A stretch of DNA of 64,000 bases. Source: Roseivirga sp. GTDB lineage: Bacteria; Bacteroidota; Bacteroidia; Cytophagales; Cyclobacteriaceae. Positions 44,810 through 54,258 of this stretch are shown here, in pieces. The stretch is from assembly GCA_021404565.1 (NCBI GenBank), contig JAAWWF010000026.1, positions 310,001 to 374,000 of the forward strand, in the 5' to 3' direction. The notes beneath the pieces were generated by a model, which was not told where the DNA came from, searched no databases, and was given only the letters and a program-made list of their open reading frames with translations. Both the position numbers and the translations under genes were made by a program. The stretch's first letter is position 1; every line of letters begins with the position of its first letter.

Positions 44810-45071
44810 ATCCTCACTTGTTTAGTGTTTTAGAATTTGAAACGTCACCCAAAGGAGGAAGATTTTTTTCGAAAAAAATTTACCAACAGGTGAAAAGTAT
44901 TTTTATAAACAGAATACCAACATTAAATATGGTTTCTGTCTAATATGCTGAATCAACCAACAAAAAGACAACCGATAAGTTTACCAACAAGAAATTTTGC
45001 GAAAATTTTTTTTAGGAATGGGTGATGTTTATCTTTCCCAAACACTAATATTATACCGCAAGACTCTATTT

Positions 45072-45560
45072 ATGGGCGCTAAGTCGTATTATTTTGAGGA
45101 TAACCAGATCAAACCCATAGGGGATATCCCTGAGGAGCCGTCTTCTAGCGGGCTTTTTGAAAAAATTCAAAACGACTTATTAAAGGATATCACCATCCTT
45201 GTGGTCGATGACAATCCCATCAATCTTACCGTAGCCCATAAGACCCTTGCTAAGTTCGGGGCTAAAACGGTAAAAGCACTGAGTGGAGCTGAAGGTATCG
45301 CGGCTTTTAAAAAGCAACCTGTTCAGTTGGTGCTCATGGATTTACACATGCCCTTTATGGATGGTTTTGAGGCCGCTCAAAAGCTGAAGGCGATTAAGGA
45401 GTTTTCTGAAAGACCTGCACCCATTCTTGCCTATACCACCTATGCTTTCGAAGATGTAAAAGAGCAAATTGAGGCCTGTGGCCTGGATGGTTACATTGGT
45501 AAGCCCTTTACACAGTATCAGGTTTTAGAACGCATTATTGAAGCAGTGAAGCCTCAATAA
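45072..45560 (+). CDS. Stand-alone response-regulator receiver protein
   Basis: The ATG at 45072 (MGAKSYYFEDNQ) gives 162 residues; a 5' extension of the frame to 44997 is poorly supported. After an ~38-residue lead, one receiver domain carries all key residues: acidic pair Asp46/Asp47 in VVDDN, phospho-acceptor Asp90 in LMDLHMPFMDG, Thr122 in AYTT, and Lys144 in GKPF. No output domain follows, so it acts through protein contacts, as in CheY- or Spo0F-like relays. No histidine kinase is in the window. It is transcribed alone, with 155 bases to glyA. The partner kinase and target are unknown. Confidence 0.88.
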   Translation: MGAKSYYFEDNQIKPIGDIPEEPSSSGLFEKIQNDLLKDITILVVDDNPINLTVAHKTLAKFGAKTVKALSGAEGIAAFKKQPVQLVLMDLHMPFMDGFEAAQKLKAIKEFSERPAPILAYTTYAFEDVKEQIEACGLDGYIGKPFTQYQVLERIIEAVKPQ

Positions 45561-45660
45561 CTCCCCGTTTACTTATCAACTCATTTCGTGGCGATTTATC
45601 TTTCTGATTAACAGTCGTTTATCTTTTGCGATATTTAATTTTTTAGTCTGTATTCAAGGG

Positions 45661-45691
45661 TTGGTTATTCTAACCTGATGGCGTATTTTTG
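45661..45691 (+). promoter_or_regulatory. Bacteroidota-type promoter of glyA with a palindrome between its boxes
   Basis: TTG (45661-45663) and an exact TATTTTTG (45684-45691) lie 20 bases apart, a strong -33/-7 pair. Between them, GGTTA-TTC-TAACC (45663-45675) is a perfect inverted repeat that could be an operator. The expected transcript begins about 45698, which supports the ATG at 45716 and excludes the TTG at 45689 as the glyA start. Confidence 0.6.
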
Positions 45692-45715
45692 GCAAAATTT
45701 AACCCCAATCATTCT

Positions 45716-46987
45716 ATGCAACGCGATCAAGTAATCTTTGATCTCATTTCGAGAGAGAACAATCGTCAGACCTCGGGAATCGAGCTAATTGCCTCCGAAA
45801 ACTTTGTATCATCCCAGGTGATGGAAGCCATGGGCAGTGTACTTACCAACAAATACGCTGAGGGCCTGCCAGGCAAACGTTATTACGGTGGCTGTGAAGT
45901 GGTGGATGAGGTAGAGAACCTGGCTATCGATAGAATAAAGGAACTGTTTGGAGCCGCCTGGGCGAATGTACAGCCTCACTCAGGGGCGCAGGCCAATGCA
46001 GCTGTAATGCTGGCTTGCCTGAAGCCCGGAGATAAGATTCTGGGTTTCGATCTGTCACATGGTGGTCATCTGACCCATGGTTCTCCTGTAAACTTTTCCG
46101 GTAAACTCTATCAGCCATTCTTTTATGGAGTGGAAGAAGAGACCGGGTTGATTGATTGGGATAAAGTAGAACAGACTGCGATAAAAGAAAAGCCACAGAT
46201 GATCATTTGCGGAGCTTCCGCATATAGCCGCGATTGGGATTATGAAAGACTCCGTGATATCGCAGATCAGGTTGGGGCCATATTGTTGGCAGATATATCT
46301 CACCCGTCAGGCTTAATTGCCCGTGGATTGTTGAATGACCCTATCGAGCATTGTCATGTGGTGACTACTACCACACACAAAACGCTCAGAGGACCAAGAG
46401 GTGGTTTGATTATGATGGGTGAGGACTTCGAGAACCCATGGGGTTTGAAAACACTAAAAGGTACCACCAGAAAAATGTCTCAGCTGCTGGATTCGGGCGT
46501 TTTCCCGGGTACGCAGGGTGGGCCATTGGAACATGTGATTGCTGCTAAGGCCATCGCTTTTGGTGAAGCATTGAGTGACGACTATATGAGCTATGTGATC
46601 CAGGTTAAAAAGAATGCCGCGAATATGGCTAAGGCCTTTGTTGACAGAGGTTATAAACTAATCTCCGGGGGCACTGACAACCATATGATGCTAATCGACC
46701 TCAGATCGAAAGGACTCACCGGTAAGATTGCGGAAGCCGTCTTAGGTCATGCGGATATCACCATTAACAAAAACATGGTGCCCTTCGATGATAAATCTCC
46801 TTTTGTAACTTCAGGAATGCGTGTAGGCACTGCTGCCATCACCACAAGAGGCCTGATAGAAAGTGATATGGAGCGTATAGTCTCTCTTATAGATGAGGTG
46901 CTTGTAAATCACGAAGATGAAAATAAGATCGCAGCTGTGCGAGGTGAAATAAACGGCTGGATGAGCGAATACCCCTTGTTTAAATAA
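45716..46987 (+). CDS. glyA: Serine hydroxymethyltransferase
   Basis: The 423-residue enzyme interconverts serine and glycine with tetrahydrofolate, giving one-carbon units; it uses PLP. Diagnostic motifs are [12 protein letters not shown] near 18-29, [16 protein letters not shown] (about 47-62), and the PLP-binding [16 protein letters not shown], with Schiff-base Lys222. C-terminal blocks [16 protein letters not shown] and [14 protein letters not shown] are also conserved. The length is that of the family. The promoter and operator-like palindrome are just upstream. The gene heads a likely operon with tatC (10 bases later) and rpiB. Confidence 0.97.
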   Translation: MQRDQVIFDLISRENNRQTSGIELIASENFVSSQVMEAMGSVLTNKYAEGLPGKRYYGGCEVVDEVENLAIDRIKELFGAAWANVQPHSGAQANAAVMLACLKPGDKILGFDLSHGGHLTHGSPVNFSGKLYQPFFYGVEEETGLIDWDKVEQTAIKEKPQMIICGASAYSRDWDYERLRDIADQVGAILLADISHPSGLIARGLLNDPIEHCHVVTTTTHKTLRGPRGGLIMMGEDFENPWGLKTLKGTTRKMSQLLDSGVFPGTQGGPLEHVIAAKAIAFGEALSDDYMSYVIQVKKNAANMAKAFVDRGYKLISGGTDNHMMLIDLRSKGLTGKIAEAVLGHADITINKNMVPFDDKSPFVTSGMRVGTAAITTRGLIESDMERIVSLIDEVLVNHEDENKIAAVRGEINGWMSEYPLFK

Positions 46988-46997
46988 AATTTAAGCC

Positions 46998-47837
46998 TTG
47001 GCACTAGATCAGATAGAAGAAGAAGGTAAGGAGATGAGTTTCCTTGATCATCTTGAGGAATTAAGGTGGCACCTTATACGCTCTGTTGCGTCTATTCTGG
47101 TATTTTCAATAGCCGCCTTTGTTTTTAAAGACTTCATTTGGGGTACGGTTATTCTGGGCCCTACAGAGTCGGATTTCTGGACTTATCGTTTCTTATGTGA
47201 TATGGCCGAGTTACTGGAAGCTCCACTCCTCTGTTTTGGAGACATTCCCATGGAGCTTATCAATACAGAGATAACAGCTCAGTTTACGGTTCATATTAAA
47301 TCCTCTTTGATCATTGGCCTGGCCTTAGGCTTTCCGTACATTTTTTGGGAAATCTGGCGCTTTGTTAAGCCGGGCCTTCATCCTACTGAGAGAAATGCTT
47401 CCCGAGGTATTGTATTTGTGGTTTCACTGCTCTTTATCAGCGGAGTTCTGTTTGGCTATTTCGTGGTCACACCACTCTCGATTAACTTCCTGAGCAACTA
47501 CTCTCTTGCGGAGTCAATCAATAATCAAATCAAAATTACATCCATAGTCAGCCTGGTGGCGACCCTGGCATTAGCTTGTGGTTTTATGTTTCAGCTGCCC
47601 ATTGCCACCTATATACTGGCTAAGGCGGGTATCATCAGCCCACAGCTGATGAAAACTTATAGAAAACATGCTGTGGTCGTGATTCTGGTGGTTTCGGCCA
47701 TCATAACGCCACCTGATGTAATCAGTCAGATTCTGATAGCACTGCCCTTAATGCTACTTTATGAAATCAGTATCAAAGTTTGTAAGCGCGTGGTGAAGAA
47801 AGCTGAGAAAAAGCGAAAAGAAGAAGATAAACGATAA
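46998..47837 (+). CDS. tatC: Sec-independent protein translocase TatC
   Basis: The product has 279 residues from a TTG at 46998, or 267 from the ATG at 47034 (MSFLDHLEELRWHLIRS); the earlier start keeps a lead sequence seen in Cytophagales relatives. The hallmark FLDHLEELRWHLIRS at the N-terminus is the twin-arginine recognition site. Six membrane helices include LGFPYIFWEIWRFVKPGL (the conserved Phe-x-Pro loop) and AIITPPDVISQIL. It forms the Tat receptor with TatA, not present here. The Tat-exported asparaginase at 22405 would be a client. It lies between glyA and rpiB. Confidence 0.96.
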   Translation: MALDQIEEEGKEMSFLDHLEELRWHLIRSVASILVFSIAAFVFKDFIWGTVILGPTESDFWTYRFLCDMAELLEAPLLCFGDIPMELINTEITAQFTVHIKSSLIIGLALGFPYIFWEIWRFVKPGLHPTERNASRGIVFVVSLLFISGVLFGYFVVTPLSINFLSNYSLAESINNQIKITSIVSLVATLALACGFMFQLPIATYILAKAGIISPQLMKTYRKHAVVVILVVSAIITPPDVISQILIALPLMLLYEISIKVCKRVVKKAEKKRKEEDKR

Positions 47838-47842
47838 CCGAT

Positions 47843-48274
47843 ATGAAAAAGATAGGAATTGGCGGAGACCATGCAGGCTATGATTACAAAAAGAGACTTA
47901 TAGCGAAATTAGAATCAGAGGGCTATGAAGTAACAGACTTTGGTCCCGACAGTGAGGCTTCCGTTGACTATCCTGATTATGTACACCCACTGGCTATAGC
48001 TGTGGAGTCTGGTAAGCTTGATTTAGGCATTGCAGTGTGTGGAAGTGGCAACGGAGTTTGCATGACGGTAAACAAGCATCAGGGCGTGCGGGGTGCTCAG
48101 ATGTGGAATACGAAGTTAGCCGAGCTGGCTCGTCAGCATAACAACGCCAACATTGCTTGTATTCCGGCCCGTTTTGTGGATTATGATCTTGCGGAGGCTA
48201 TGATCCATACCTTTGTTACCACAGACTTCGAAGGTGGCAGACACGAAAGAAGGGTGGATAAGATTAGCTGTTAA
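47843..48274 (+). CDS. rpiB: Ribose-5-phosphate isomerase B
   Basis: The 143-residue protein matches the RpiB/LacAB family: IGGDHAGYDYKKRL (residues 5-18), the DFGPDSEASVDYPDY loop, catalytic Cys in GIAVCGSGNGVCMTVNK (about 60-76), and NIACIPARF near 110. The Cys in VCGSGNG acts as the base in aldose-ketose isomerisation of ribose-5-phosphate and ribulose-5-phosphate in the pentose phosphate pathway. It follows tatC by five bases and is the last gene of the glyA-tatC-rpiB unit. Its stop codon, as TTAA, is shared with the convergent membrane protein gene. Confidence 0.95.
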   Translation: MKKIGIGGDHAGYDYKKRLIAKLESEGYEVTDFGPDSEASVDYPDYVHPLAIAVESGKLDLGIAVCGSGNGVCMTVNKHQGVRGAQMWNTKLAELARQHNNANIACIPARFVDYDLAEAMIHTFVTTDFEGGRHERRVDKISC

Positions 48275-49380
48275 AAAGCAGGAGGGATCAGGCCTGAAAT
48301 GTCGAGTACGTAAAAGGCCTGATCAATCAGTGGTGTCAGTAGAAAATAAATGCTGCCCCACAGTAAAACCTGGAAAAAGAGTTCTCCCATCCACGGCTTT
48401 TCCACGGAATTCAGAAACATAGCGATGAAGTAAGTCATCACCGGAATGATCAGAATCCATTCGCTAAAGGATCCATTTGCACTTACCAGGAAGAGCACCC
48501 CACCAAAAATTGCCAGCCAAAGCATCGATCTCTGGATCTGAATTTGATTGTTGGTCATGCCAATGCCTGTAAAGTTCTGAGCAGCTGTGATGAGCGCAAG
48601 CAGAGCCGGAAAACCCAGCCATATCAATAAATTGTTTCCGCCAATCAAATGCCGGGAGCTCAGATGAATTATCTCGCTGAAGTAATTATTCCAGAAATCA
48701 GCACCTACTCCGTTCCACAAAAAGTAAATCCAAACCACGATAAAGGGGAGAAAAAAACCAAAGGTCATTAGAAAGTACCTTCTGGTTAAAGTGCTTGAAT
48801 AGAGCAGGTAGATCAGGAAAATAAACAGGAGCAGCAGAAAAACCGGTTTTGTAAAAAGGGCCGCAATGCCAAACATAAAACCCGTGCTGATGATGTTCTC
48901 TTCGGTGCCACGGTATTTCAGGTGCGTGAACAGAAAATTCAACCCTAAGAGCACAAAAGTAACAGAGAGAAGCTCGGGACTCAGAAATAGAAACTCCGGT
49001 GATGAGCTTAACAGGAATGTATAAATAATGGCCGGCAGATAGGTGTTGTCGTTCAGAGCCGCACTTCGAATCAAAATGGCATTGAGCAGAAACGCCTGGA
49101 CCATGATCAACGATGTCGCGAGTATTACTGACAGTAATTCTGTATTGGCAGTAAAGAAGGTAAGGGCCGCATAAAGGTAGTAGTAAAGTGGCCCTGCATT
49201 GGTACTGATGCCTTCCACGAAAAATGCTCCGTTGTTGATAGCGGTACCCATAGTTTCAGACTCTGTATGAAGGAGCAGAAAAGGGTTCTCGAGCACAAAA
49301 GCGATAGTTCTTGTGACTACAAGAAAAACCAGAACAGCCAGGAGGCGATAGGGGTCGTTTACCTTAAAATAACGAATCAA
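48271..49380 (-). CDS. Uncharacterised multi-pass membrane protein (possibly DUF6427-like)
   Basis: The 369-residue protein is strongly hydrophobic, with about ten membrane segments and an N-terminal MIRYFKVNDPYRLLAVLVFL. An early loop, NNGAFFVEGISTNAGPLYYYL, carries conserved-looking aromatic and small residues. The topology and early loop are reminiscent of GT-C-type glycosyltransferases and of DUF6427 proteins, but no acidic DD/DE catalytic motif is clear. I do not assign a function. The 3' end holds a 10-bp inverted repeat (48286-48324) that may form a hairpin in the transcript. Confidence 0.8.
   Translation of the reverse strand: MIRYFKVNDPYRLLAVLVFLVVTRTIAFVLENPFLLLHTESETMGTAINNGAFFVEGISTNAGPLYYYLYAALTFFTANTELLSVILATSLIMVQAFLLNAILIRSAALNDNTYLPAIIYTFLLSSSPEFLFLSPELLSVTFVLLGLNFLFTHLKYRGTEENIISTGFMFGIAALFTKPVFLLLLFIFLIYLLYSSTLTRRYFLMTFGFFLPFIVVWIYFLWNGVGADFWNNYFSEIIHLSSRHLIGGNNLLIWLGFPALLALITAAQNFTGIGMTNNQIQIQRSMLWLAIFGGVLFLVSANGSFSEWILIIPVMTYFIAMFLNSVEKPWMGELFFQVLLWGSIYFLLTPLIDQAFYVLDISGLIPPAF
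48286..48324 (-). repeat. 10-bp inverted repeat inside the 3' end of the membrane protein gene
   Basis: GATCAGGCCT (48286-48295) and AGGCCTGATC (48315-48324) are exact inverses separated by 19 bases. Read on the minus strand the hairpin is followed, after about eight bases, by TTTTT at the stop codon. It may serve as a terminator that overlaps coding sequence; the spacing makes this uncertain. Confidence 0.4.
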
Positions 49381-49456
49381 TTTTGCGCGTTTGCTGCAAA
49401 GTAATGCAAAAATCGGACAGGAAGGAAAATCAATAAATTAATCAGATATTTGCCCT

Positions 49457-49849
49457 ATGAGTGAAAGTCAGCGCCAATTGAAGTTTGCCAAATTGATTAA
49501 GAAAGATATCAGCGAGATTCTTCATCGTGAGTATGCTGGTAAATTCGCGGGCAGCCTGGTTTCTGTATCCGATGTGACGATGAGCCCTGACTTGGGCCTT
49601 GCCCGAATCTACCTGAGCATTTTTCCAGTCAGCCAGACAGGCAACGTCATGGAAGTGCTGAATGCAGAAAAAAGCAGGCTGCGCGGAGCGTTGGGCAAAA
49701 GAATAGGCAAGCAGGTGAGAATTGTGCCTGAGCTGGCGTTGTTTGATGATAAAACAGCTGAAGAAGCCTCTCATATGGATAAACTCATTGACTCTCTGGT
49801 AATACCCCCTGAAACTTCAGAGGATAAAGAAGACACAGAAGAGAGTTGA
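49457..49849 (+). CDS. rbfA: 30S ribosome-binding factor RbfA
   Basis: The 130-residue protein matches RbfA, a KH-fold factor needed for late 16S rRNA maturation. RQLKFAKLIKKDISEILHRE is the N-terminal helix, and VSVSDVTMSPDLGLARIYLS the central strand and turn. The block KSRLRGALGKRIGKQVRIVPEL carries the kinked helix motif. The C-terminal extension is acidic (SEDKEDTEES). The stop codon overlaps by four bases the TTG start of the permease gene, so the two genes are translationally coupled. Not linked here to infB or nusA. Confidence 0.95.
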   Translation: MSESQRQLKFAKLIKKDISEILHREYAGKFAGSLVSVSDVTMSPDLGLARIYLSIFPVSQTGNVMEVLNAEKSRLRGALGKRIGKQVRIVPELALFDDKTAEEASHMDKLIDSLVIPPETSEDKEDTEES

Positions 49850-51072
49850 ACCCTTCAAGCTTTATAGCAAAGCGGTATTTTACCGCCAAGAAGTCCCGGA
49901 ATTTTATCCAGGTGCTTTCATGGATTTCTATGATTGGTGTGGCGGTGGGTACCACAGCCTTGGTGGTGGTGCTATCAGTATTCAACGGACTGCAAGACTT
50001 AGTCCGTTCGGTGTACAGCTCTTTCGATGCTGAAATAAAAATTGAAGCCACTATCGGCAAGTCCTTTGAAATGACCAGTGGTATCAGGGAATCGCTGGAA
50101 GGAGTCACTGAAATAAAGGCCTTTACCGAGGTAATAGAAGATAATGCCCTCATTATGTATCGCGACCAGCAAGTGGTGGCACGTATCAAGGGGGTAAACA
50201 ATACCTACCTGGAGCTAAACAGATTGGATACCTTCTTGTTGAGGGGCCAAGCCAGACTTGCTGAGGAAGAAGTTAATTATGCTATCCTCGGAAGCGGAGT
50301 GGCCTATGAACTGTCTCTGATGCTGGATAGTGACCACTACAGCATGCAGATGGTCTATCCGAAAAAACTGCGGCCGGGAGCTCCAGTATCCAGAAACTCA
50401 GTAAAAAGAAAGAGCATCGTTCCTGCAGGCATCTTTAGCATTGAGCAAGAGTACAACGAAAACTATGTTTTTGTACCACTTGGTTTTGCCGAAGAGCTGA
50501 TGGATTATGGGGATAAACGAACTGCCATAGAGGTATTTCTGAATGACCGAAACGAGCTTGCAACTGTGAAGGAAAAGCTTGCGGATCTGTTGGGAGATGA
50601 TTTTGTTGTGTTGGACAGTGATGAACAACACTCCGGCTTGCTAAAGGCCATTAAAATAGAAAAGCTTTTTGTGTTCATTACACTTTCTTTTATCACCGCC
50701 ATTGCCGCTTTTAATGTATTCTTTACCCTCTCTATGTTGGCCATAGAAAAGAAGAAAGACATCTCCGTACTTTACGCCATGGGGGCTACCAACAAACTTA
50801 TCCGTCAAATATTCCTGAAAGAAGGGGCTATGATTGCCTTTATTGGGTGTATTGTAGGTCTCGTGCTTGGTTTAGGACTTGCCCTGATTCAACAAGAGTA
50901 TGAGTTGGTAGGTATGGGGATGCAATCTGCTATTGTAATGGCCTATCCCGTTAAGATTCAGGCATCTGATTTTTTGCTGGTGGGTACCAGTATTTCGCTG
51001 ATTACCATACTCACCTCCTATCGTCCTGCGCTCATTGCTTCGCGAGTGAATATTACCGAGCATTTGGGCTAG
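49846..51072 (+). CDS. LolC/LolE-like ABC transporter permease
   Basis: The 408-residue protein starts at a TTG (49846), overlapping the rbfA stop. No suitable ATG lies before MIGVAVG, and the lead FIAKRYFTAKKSRNFIQVLS is typical of the family, which supports the TTG. The first membrane helix is at about 20-46 (WISMIGVAVGTTALVVVLSV), followed by a MacB_PCD periplasmic domain to about 260. An FtsX domain then has three helices and the conserved EKKKDISVLYAMGATNKLIR. This single-FtsX plan is that of LolC/E, which extracts lipoproteins from the inner membrane with LolD. Confidence 0.92.
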   Translation: MNPSSFIAKRYFTAKKSRNFIQVLSWISMIGVAVGTTALVVVLSVFNGLQDLVRSVYSSFDAEIKIEATIGKSFEMTSGIRESLEGVTEIKAFTEVIEDNALIMYRDQQVVARIKGVNNTYLELNRLDTFLLRGQARLAEEEVNYAILGSGVAYELSLMLDSDHYSMQMVYPKKLRPGAPVSRNSVKRKSIVPAGIFSIEQEYNENYVFVPLGFAEELMDYGDKRTAIEVFLNDRNELATVKEKLADLLGDDFVVLDSDEQHSGLLKAIKIEKLFVFITLSFITAIAAFNVFFTLSMLAIEKKKDISVLYAMGATNKLIRQIFLKEGAMIAFIGCIVGLVLGLGLALIQQEYELVGMGMQSAIVMAYPVKIQASDFLLVGTSISLITILTSYRPALIASRVNITEHLG

Positions 51073-51152
51073 TAAATTTGTTGCAAAAATAGGCCGGTTT
51101 CATCCTTTGGTTCTGAGGAAAATATCTAATTTGCGAATCGCTCTATTTTCAA

Positions 51153-54095
51153 ATGAAAGTATCTACGGCCCAACCATTCCAATTAATCTATTCGCTCTAC
51201 GAGCATGAATACCTGGGGTATTTGTTCGAGTCATTCGTGATTCAACTGGATGAAAAGGGCAGGCTTACCCTACAACATCAAAACATCTCTTCCAAGAATG
51301 CTAAAGAGTTTGGCAGCGGGCTCGATGAACGCGATTATGAGCTGATTAAGCTAATGGATCAGATGCAGCAGGAGGCGATTGTGCTGAAGTTCTACAAGAA
51401 GAAAGTTAAGCCTGCAGAGTTCTTCTTTAAGGTCTACGACAAAGAGAAAGGAGACAAAGGCCTGCAAGAGGTTATTCATCAGTATCTGGAAAGCCGAAGG
51501 GCGCGTATTCTGGACATGCTTCATGGCAAAATGATTTTTGAAATGGGGCGTGACGGTGAGCCTGCCTGGAAGCAGATTCACTGGATGGAAGAAAAGGCCA
51601 CGGTATTGTTTCACTTCAGACGAAATGAGGACAACACGCATTACTTTCCTACCATCAAGCATAGTGGTGAAAAACTTGAATGGCAGTACAACGGGTCATT
51701 TCTGGCTTGCCATGAGCCGGCCTGGCTTATTGTGAAAGACAAGCTTTTCAGGTTTGCCAAAGGCGTAGATGGGAAGAAGCTCAGACCTTTTCTGAATAAG
51801 AAATTCATTGTGATCCCTAAAAAGGTAGAGCATACCTACTTTGAGAAGTTTGTTACCCAACTGGTGGCCTCATTTGATGTATATGCGAAGGGCTTCGATA
51901 TCAATACGGAAAAATATCCTCTGATTCCGGAGTTAACCTTCAATGAACTCGGTACCAGCACTAATACAGGCCAGGACTTGTTTGGAAATCCTACCAATGG
52001 CACAACTGTAGTTCAGGCCGAAGAGGCGAAGATTCTCTTTAAGCTCTCGTTCAAGTATGGCCCATACTCTTTTCCATACCAGAAGGAAGCCAATAGCTCG
52101 GTAAAACTGGAGCAAAAGGGTGATGATTACATCTTTCATAAGGTGAAGCGCGATATAGATGAGGAGGTTCGGATTCTGAACTTGCTTCACGAGAGCAATC
52201 TGGCTGTTCAAAATGGCAGGGTTACTTTAAGGCGAGGGGCCGCCTTCTCCTGGCTGACTGAAAATGCTGAGCTGATAGAAAGAGAGGGGATACTTATCGA
52301 GCAAAGCCAAACGGATCACAAGAAATACTTTGTGGGCGAGTCCGAGTTGAACATCGAGGTTAGGGAGAATATTGACTGGTTCGATATTCATGCGGTGGTC
52401 AGATTTGGAGATTTCGAAATACCTTTTGATGAGCTGCGTAAGCTTATGAATGGCAAGGAGAGTGAGATCAAACTCCCCAATGGAGAGATCGCAATCATCC
52501 CGGATGTATGGTTTACAAACTATGCTGAGCTCTTTGCTTTTATGGAGCAGGAAAATGGTGAGGAAAACCATCGCCTGAAGAAATATCACCTGGCACTGGT
52601 TGAAGATTTAAGAAATGGCAACCTGGCCCAGGTTTCCATGGACCGGAAGCTTCAAAAACTCAACGATTTTGAGGACATAGAAGACTATCCCGTCCCTGAG
52701 ACCTTTAAAGGGGAGCTACGGCCCTACCAGAAAGCCGGCTACAATTGGATGCAGTTTCTCTCGAAGTACAATTTCGGGGGCTGTCTGGCGGATGATATGG
52801 GTCTGGGTAAAACGGTTCAAACGCTGGCGATGCTTCAGGCTGAAAAGGACAAAGGCACTACGAGTGCTTCTTTGCTCATTATGCCTACCTCTCTTATCTA
52901 CAACTGGCAGATTGAAGCGAAGAAATTCACCCCAAACCTGAAAGTACTTGTTTATACCGGTACCAACAGAGATAAGGACATTTCGACCTTCCAGAATTAT
53001 GACCTCGTGTTGACCTCCTATGGCATCACGCGGATTGATATTGAGCTTTTTACTTCTTATTACTTCCACTACGTTATTCTGGATGAGTCTCAGGCCATTA
53101 AAAACCCGGGCTCAAACATTGCTAAATCTGTGAGGGAGCTCAAGTCTAAATTCCGGTTGATCCTTACGGGTACGCCTTTAGAGAACAGTACCTTGGACCT
53201 ATGGTCGCAAATGAGCTTTGTAAACCCTGGTCTGCTAGGCACAGAGCGCTACTTCCGCAATGAGTTCCAAAACCCGATCGAGAAAAAGCAAGACCTGGCG
53301 AAGACAAAAAGACTGAATGTGATCATCAAGCCCTTTATACTGAGGAGGCAGAAATCACAGGTAGCTAAAGATCTGCCGGAAAAGGTAGAAAACGTAAGAT
53401 ACGTCTCCATGTCTGCCGAGCAGGAAGAGAAGTACGAAGAGGTAAAGTCCTATTACAGAAACCAGATTCTCGATACCATTGAGAAGGATGGCATGAAAAA
53501 ATCTCACCTGCTGATCTTGCAGGGGCTTACACAGTTGCGTCAGATTGCCAATCACCCAAAAATGATTGAGCCCGAATTTAAAGGAAGTTCCGGTAAGCTG
53601 GAGGATGTAACCTATATGATTGAAGAGGCGATTAGCGGAGGCCACAAAATCCTGGTCTTTAGTCAGTTTGTGAAACATTTGGCGATTGTGCGCGAGTACC
53701 TGAACGAACAGCACCTTCAATACTCATACCTGGATGGCTCTACGCGTGACAGGCAAGAGCAGGTCAACCGGTTTCAGGACGATGAAAGCATCAGGCTGTT
53801 TTTAATTTCTCTCAAGGCGGGTGGACTTGGGCTGAACCTGACAAAAGCGGATTATGTGTTCTTACTCGATCCCTGGTGGAACCCGGCTGTCGAGGCACAG
53901 GCTGTAGACAGGGCTCACAGAATTGGTCAGAAGAACAAGGTGTTTACCTATAAGTACATCACCAAAAACAGCGTGGAAGAGAAAATACTGAAGCTGCAGC
54001 AGAATAAGCTCCAGCTTGCCTCTGATCTGATTACGACAGAAGAGAGCTTTGTTAAAAAACTTACCTCTGACGACATTTATGAACTACTGAACTAA
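51153..54095 (+). CDS. SNF2-family DNA/RNA helicase-like ATPase
   Basis: The 980-residue protein has an N-terminal region of about 500 residues, mostly beta, that matches the bacterial SNF2 N-terminal part. The SF2 helicase core follows: motif I DDMGLGKTVQTLAML (Walker A, 547-554), motif II DESQ (644-647), motif III LTGTPLENS, and C-terminal motifs V and VI in LKAGGLGLNLTKADYVFLLD, WWNPAVEAQAVDRAHRIGQ and KVFTYKYI. All core motifs are intact. SNF2 proteins translocate on duplex DNA and remodel protein-DNA complexes. In bacteria the role is mostly unknown (RapA-like recycling is one case). It appears monocistronic. Confidence 0.93.
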   Translation: MKVSTAQPFQLIYSLYEHEYLGYLFESFVIQLDEKGRLTLQHQNISSKNAKEFGSGLDERDYELIKLMDQMQQEAIVLKFYKKKVKPAEFFFKVYDKEKGDKGLQEVIHQYLESRRARILDMLHGKMIFEMGRDGEPAWKQIHWMEEKATVLFHFRRNEDNTHYFPTIKHSGEKLEWQYNGSFLACHEPAWLIVKDKLFRFAKGVDGKKLRPFLNKKFIVIPKKVEHTYFEKFVTQLVASFDVYAKGFDINTEKYPLIPELTFNELGTSTNTGQDLFGNPTNGTTVVQAEEAKILFKLSFKYGPYSFPYQKEANSSVKLEQKGDDYIFHKVKRDIDEEVRILNLLHESNLAVQNGRVTLRRGAAFSWLTENAELIEREGILIEQSQTDHKKYFVGESELNIEVRENIDWFDIHAVVRFGDFEIPFDELRKLMNGKESEIKLPNGEIAIIPDVWFTNYAELFAFMEQENGEENHRLKKYHLALVEDLRNGNLAQVSMDRKLQKLNDFEDIEDYPVPETFKGELRPYQKAGYNWMQFLSKYNFGGCLADDMGLGKTVQTLAMLQAEKDKGTTSASLLIMPTSLIYNWQIEAKKFTPNLKVLVYTGTNRDKDISTFQNYDLVLTSYGITRIDIELFTSYYFHYVILDESQAIKNPGSNIAKSVRELKSKFRLILTGTPLENSTLDLWSQMSFVNPGLLGTERYFRNEFQNPIEKKQDLAKTKRLNVIIKPFILRRQKSQVAKDLPEKVENVRYVSMSAEQEEKYEEVKSYYRNQILDTIEKDGMKKSHLLILQGLTQLRQIANHPKMIEPEFKGSSGKLEDVTYMIEEAISGGHKILVFSQFVKHLAIVREYLNEQHLQYSYLDGSTRDRQEQVNRFQDDESIRLFLISLKAGGLGLNLTKADYVFLLDPWWNPAVEAQAVDRAHRIGQKNKVFTYKYITKNSVEEKILKLQQNKLQLASDLITTEESFVKKLTSDDIYELLN

Positions 54096-54258
54096 TGTTA
54101 AGTCAAGCATACTTCAGCCGAACCAAGTCTTGTTCTTTTTGCCCTGTACTGCATTAAGAAAACATTACAGAACGCTGCTATGCTCAATTTTCTTTCTTTG
54201 TTCAGGACAAAAATTGCGGAAACTTTTACAGCACAGTACACTTAACTTAAGACAAGCC

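Noticed and set aside
44997-45071. Upstream extension of the receiver protein
   Set aside because: The added 25 residues lack family similarity, and the ATG at 45072 gives a clean domain start.
54130-54258. N-terminal extension of YtoQ
   Set aside because: The Cys/Leu-rich lead has no counterpart in the family, which begins at the ATG at 54259.
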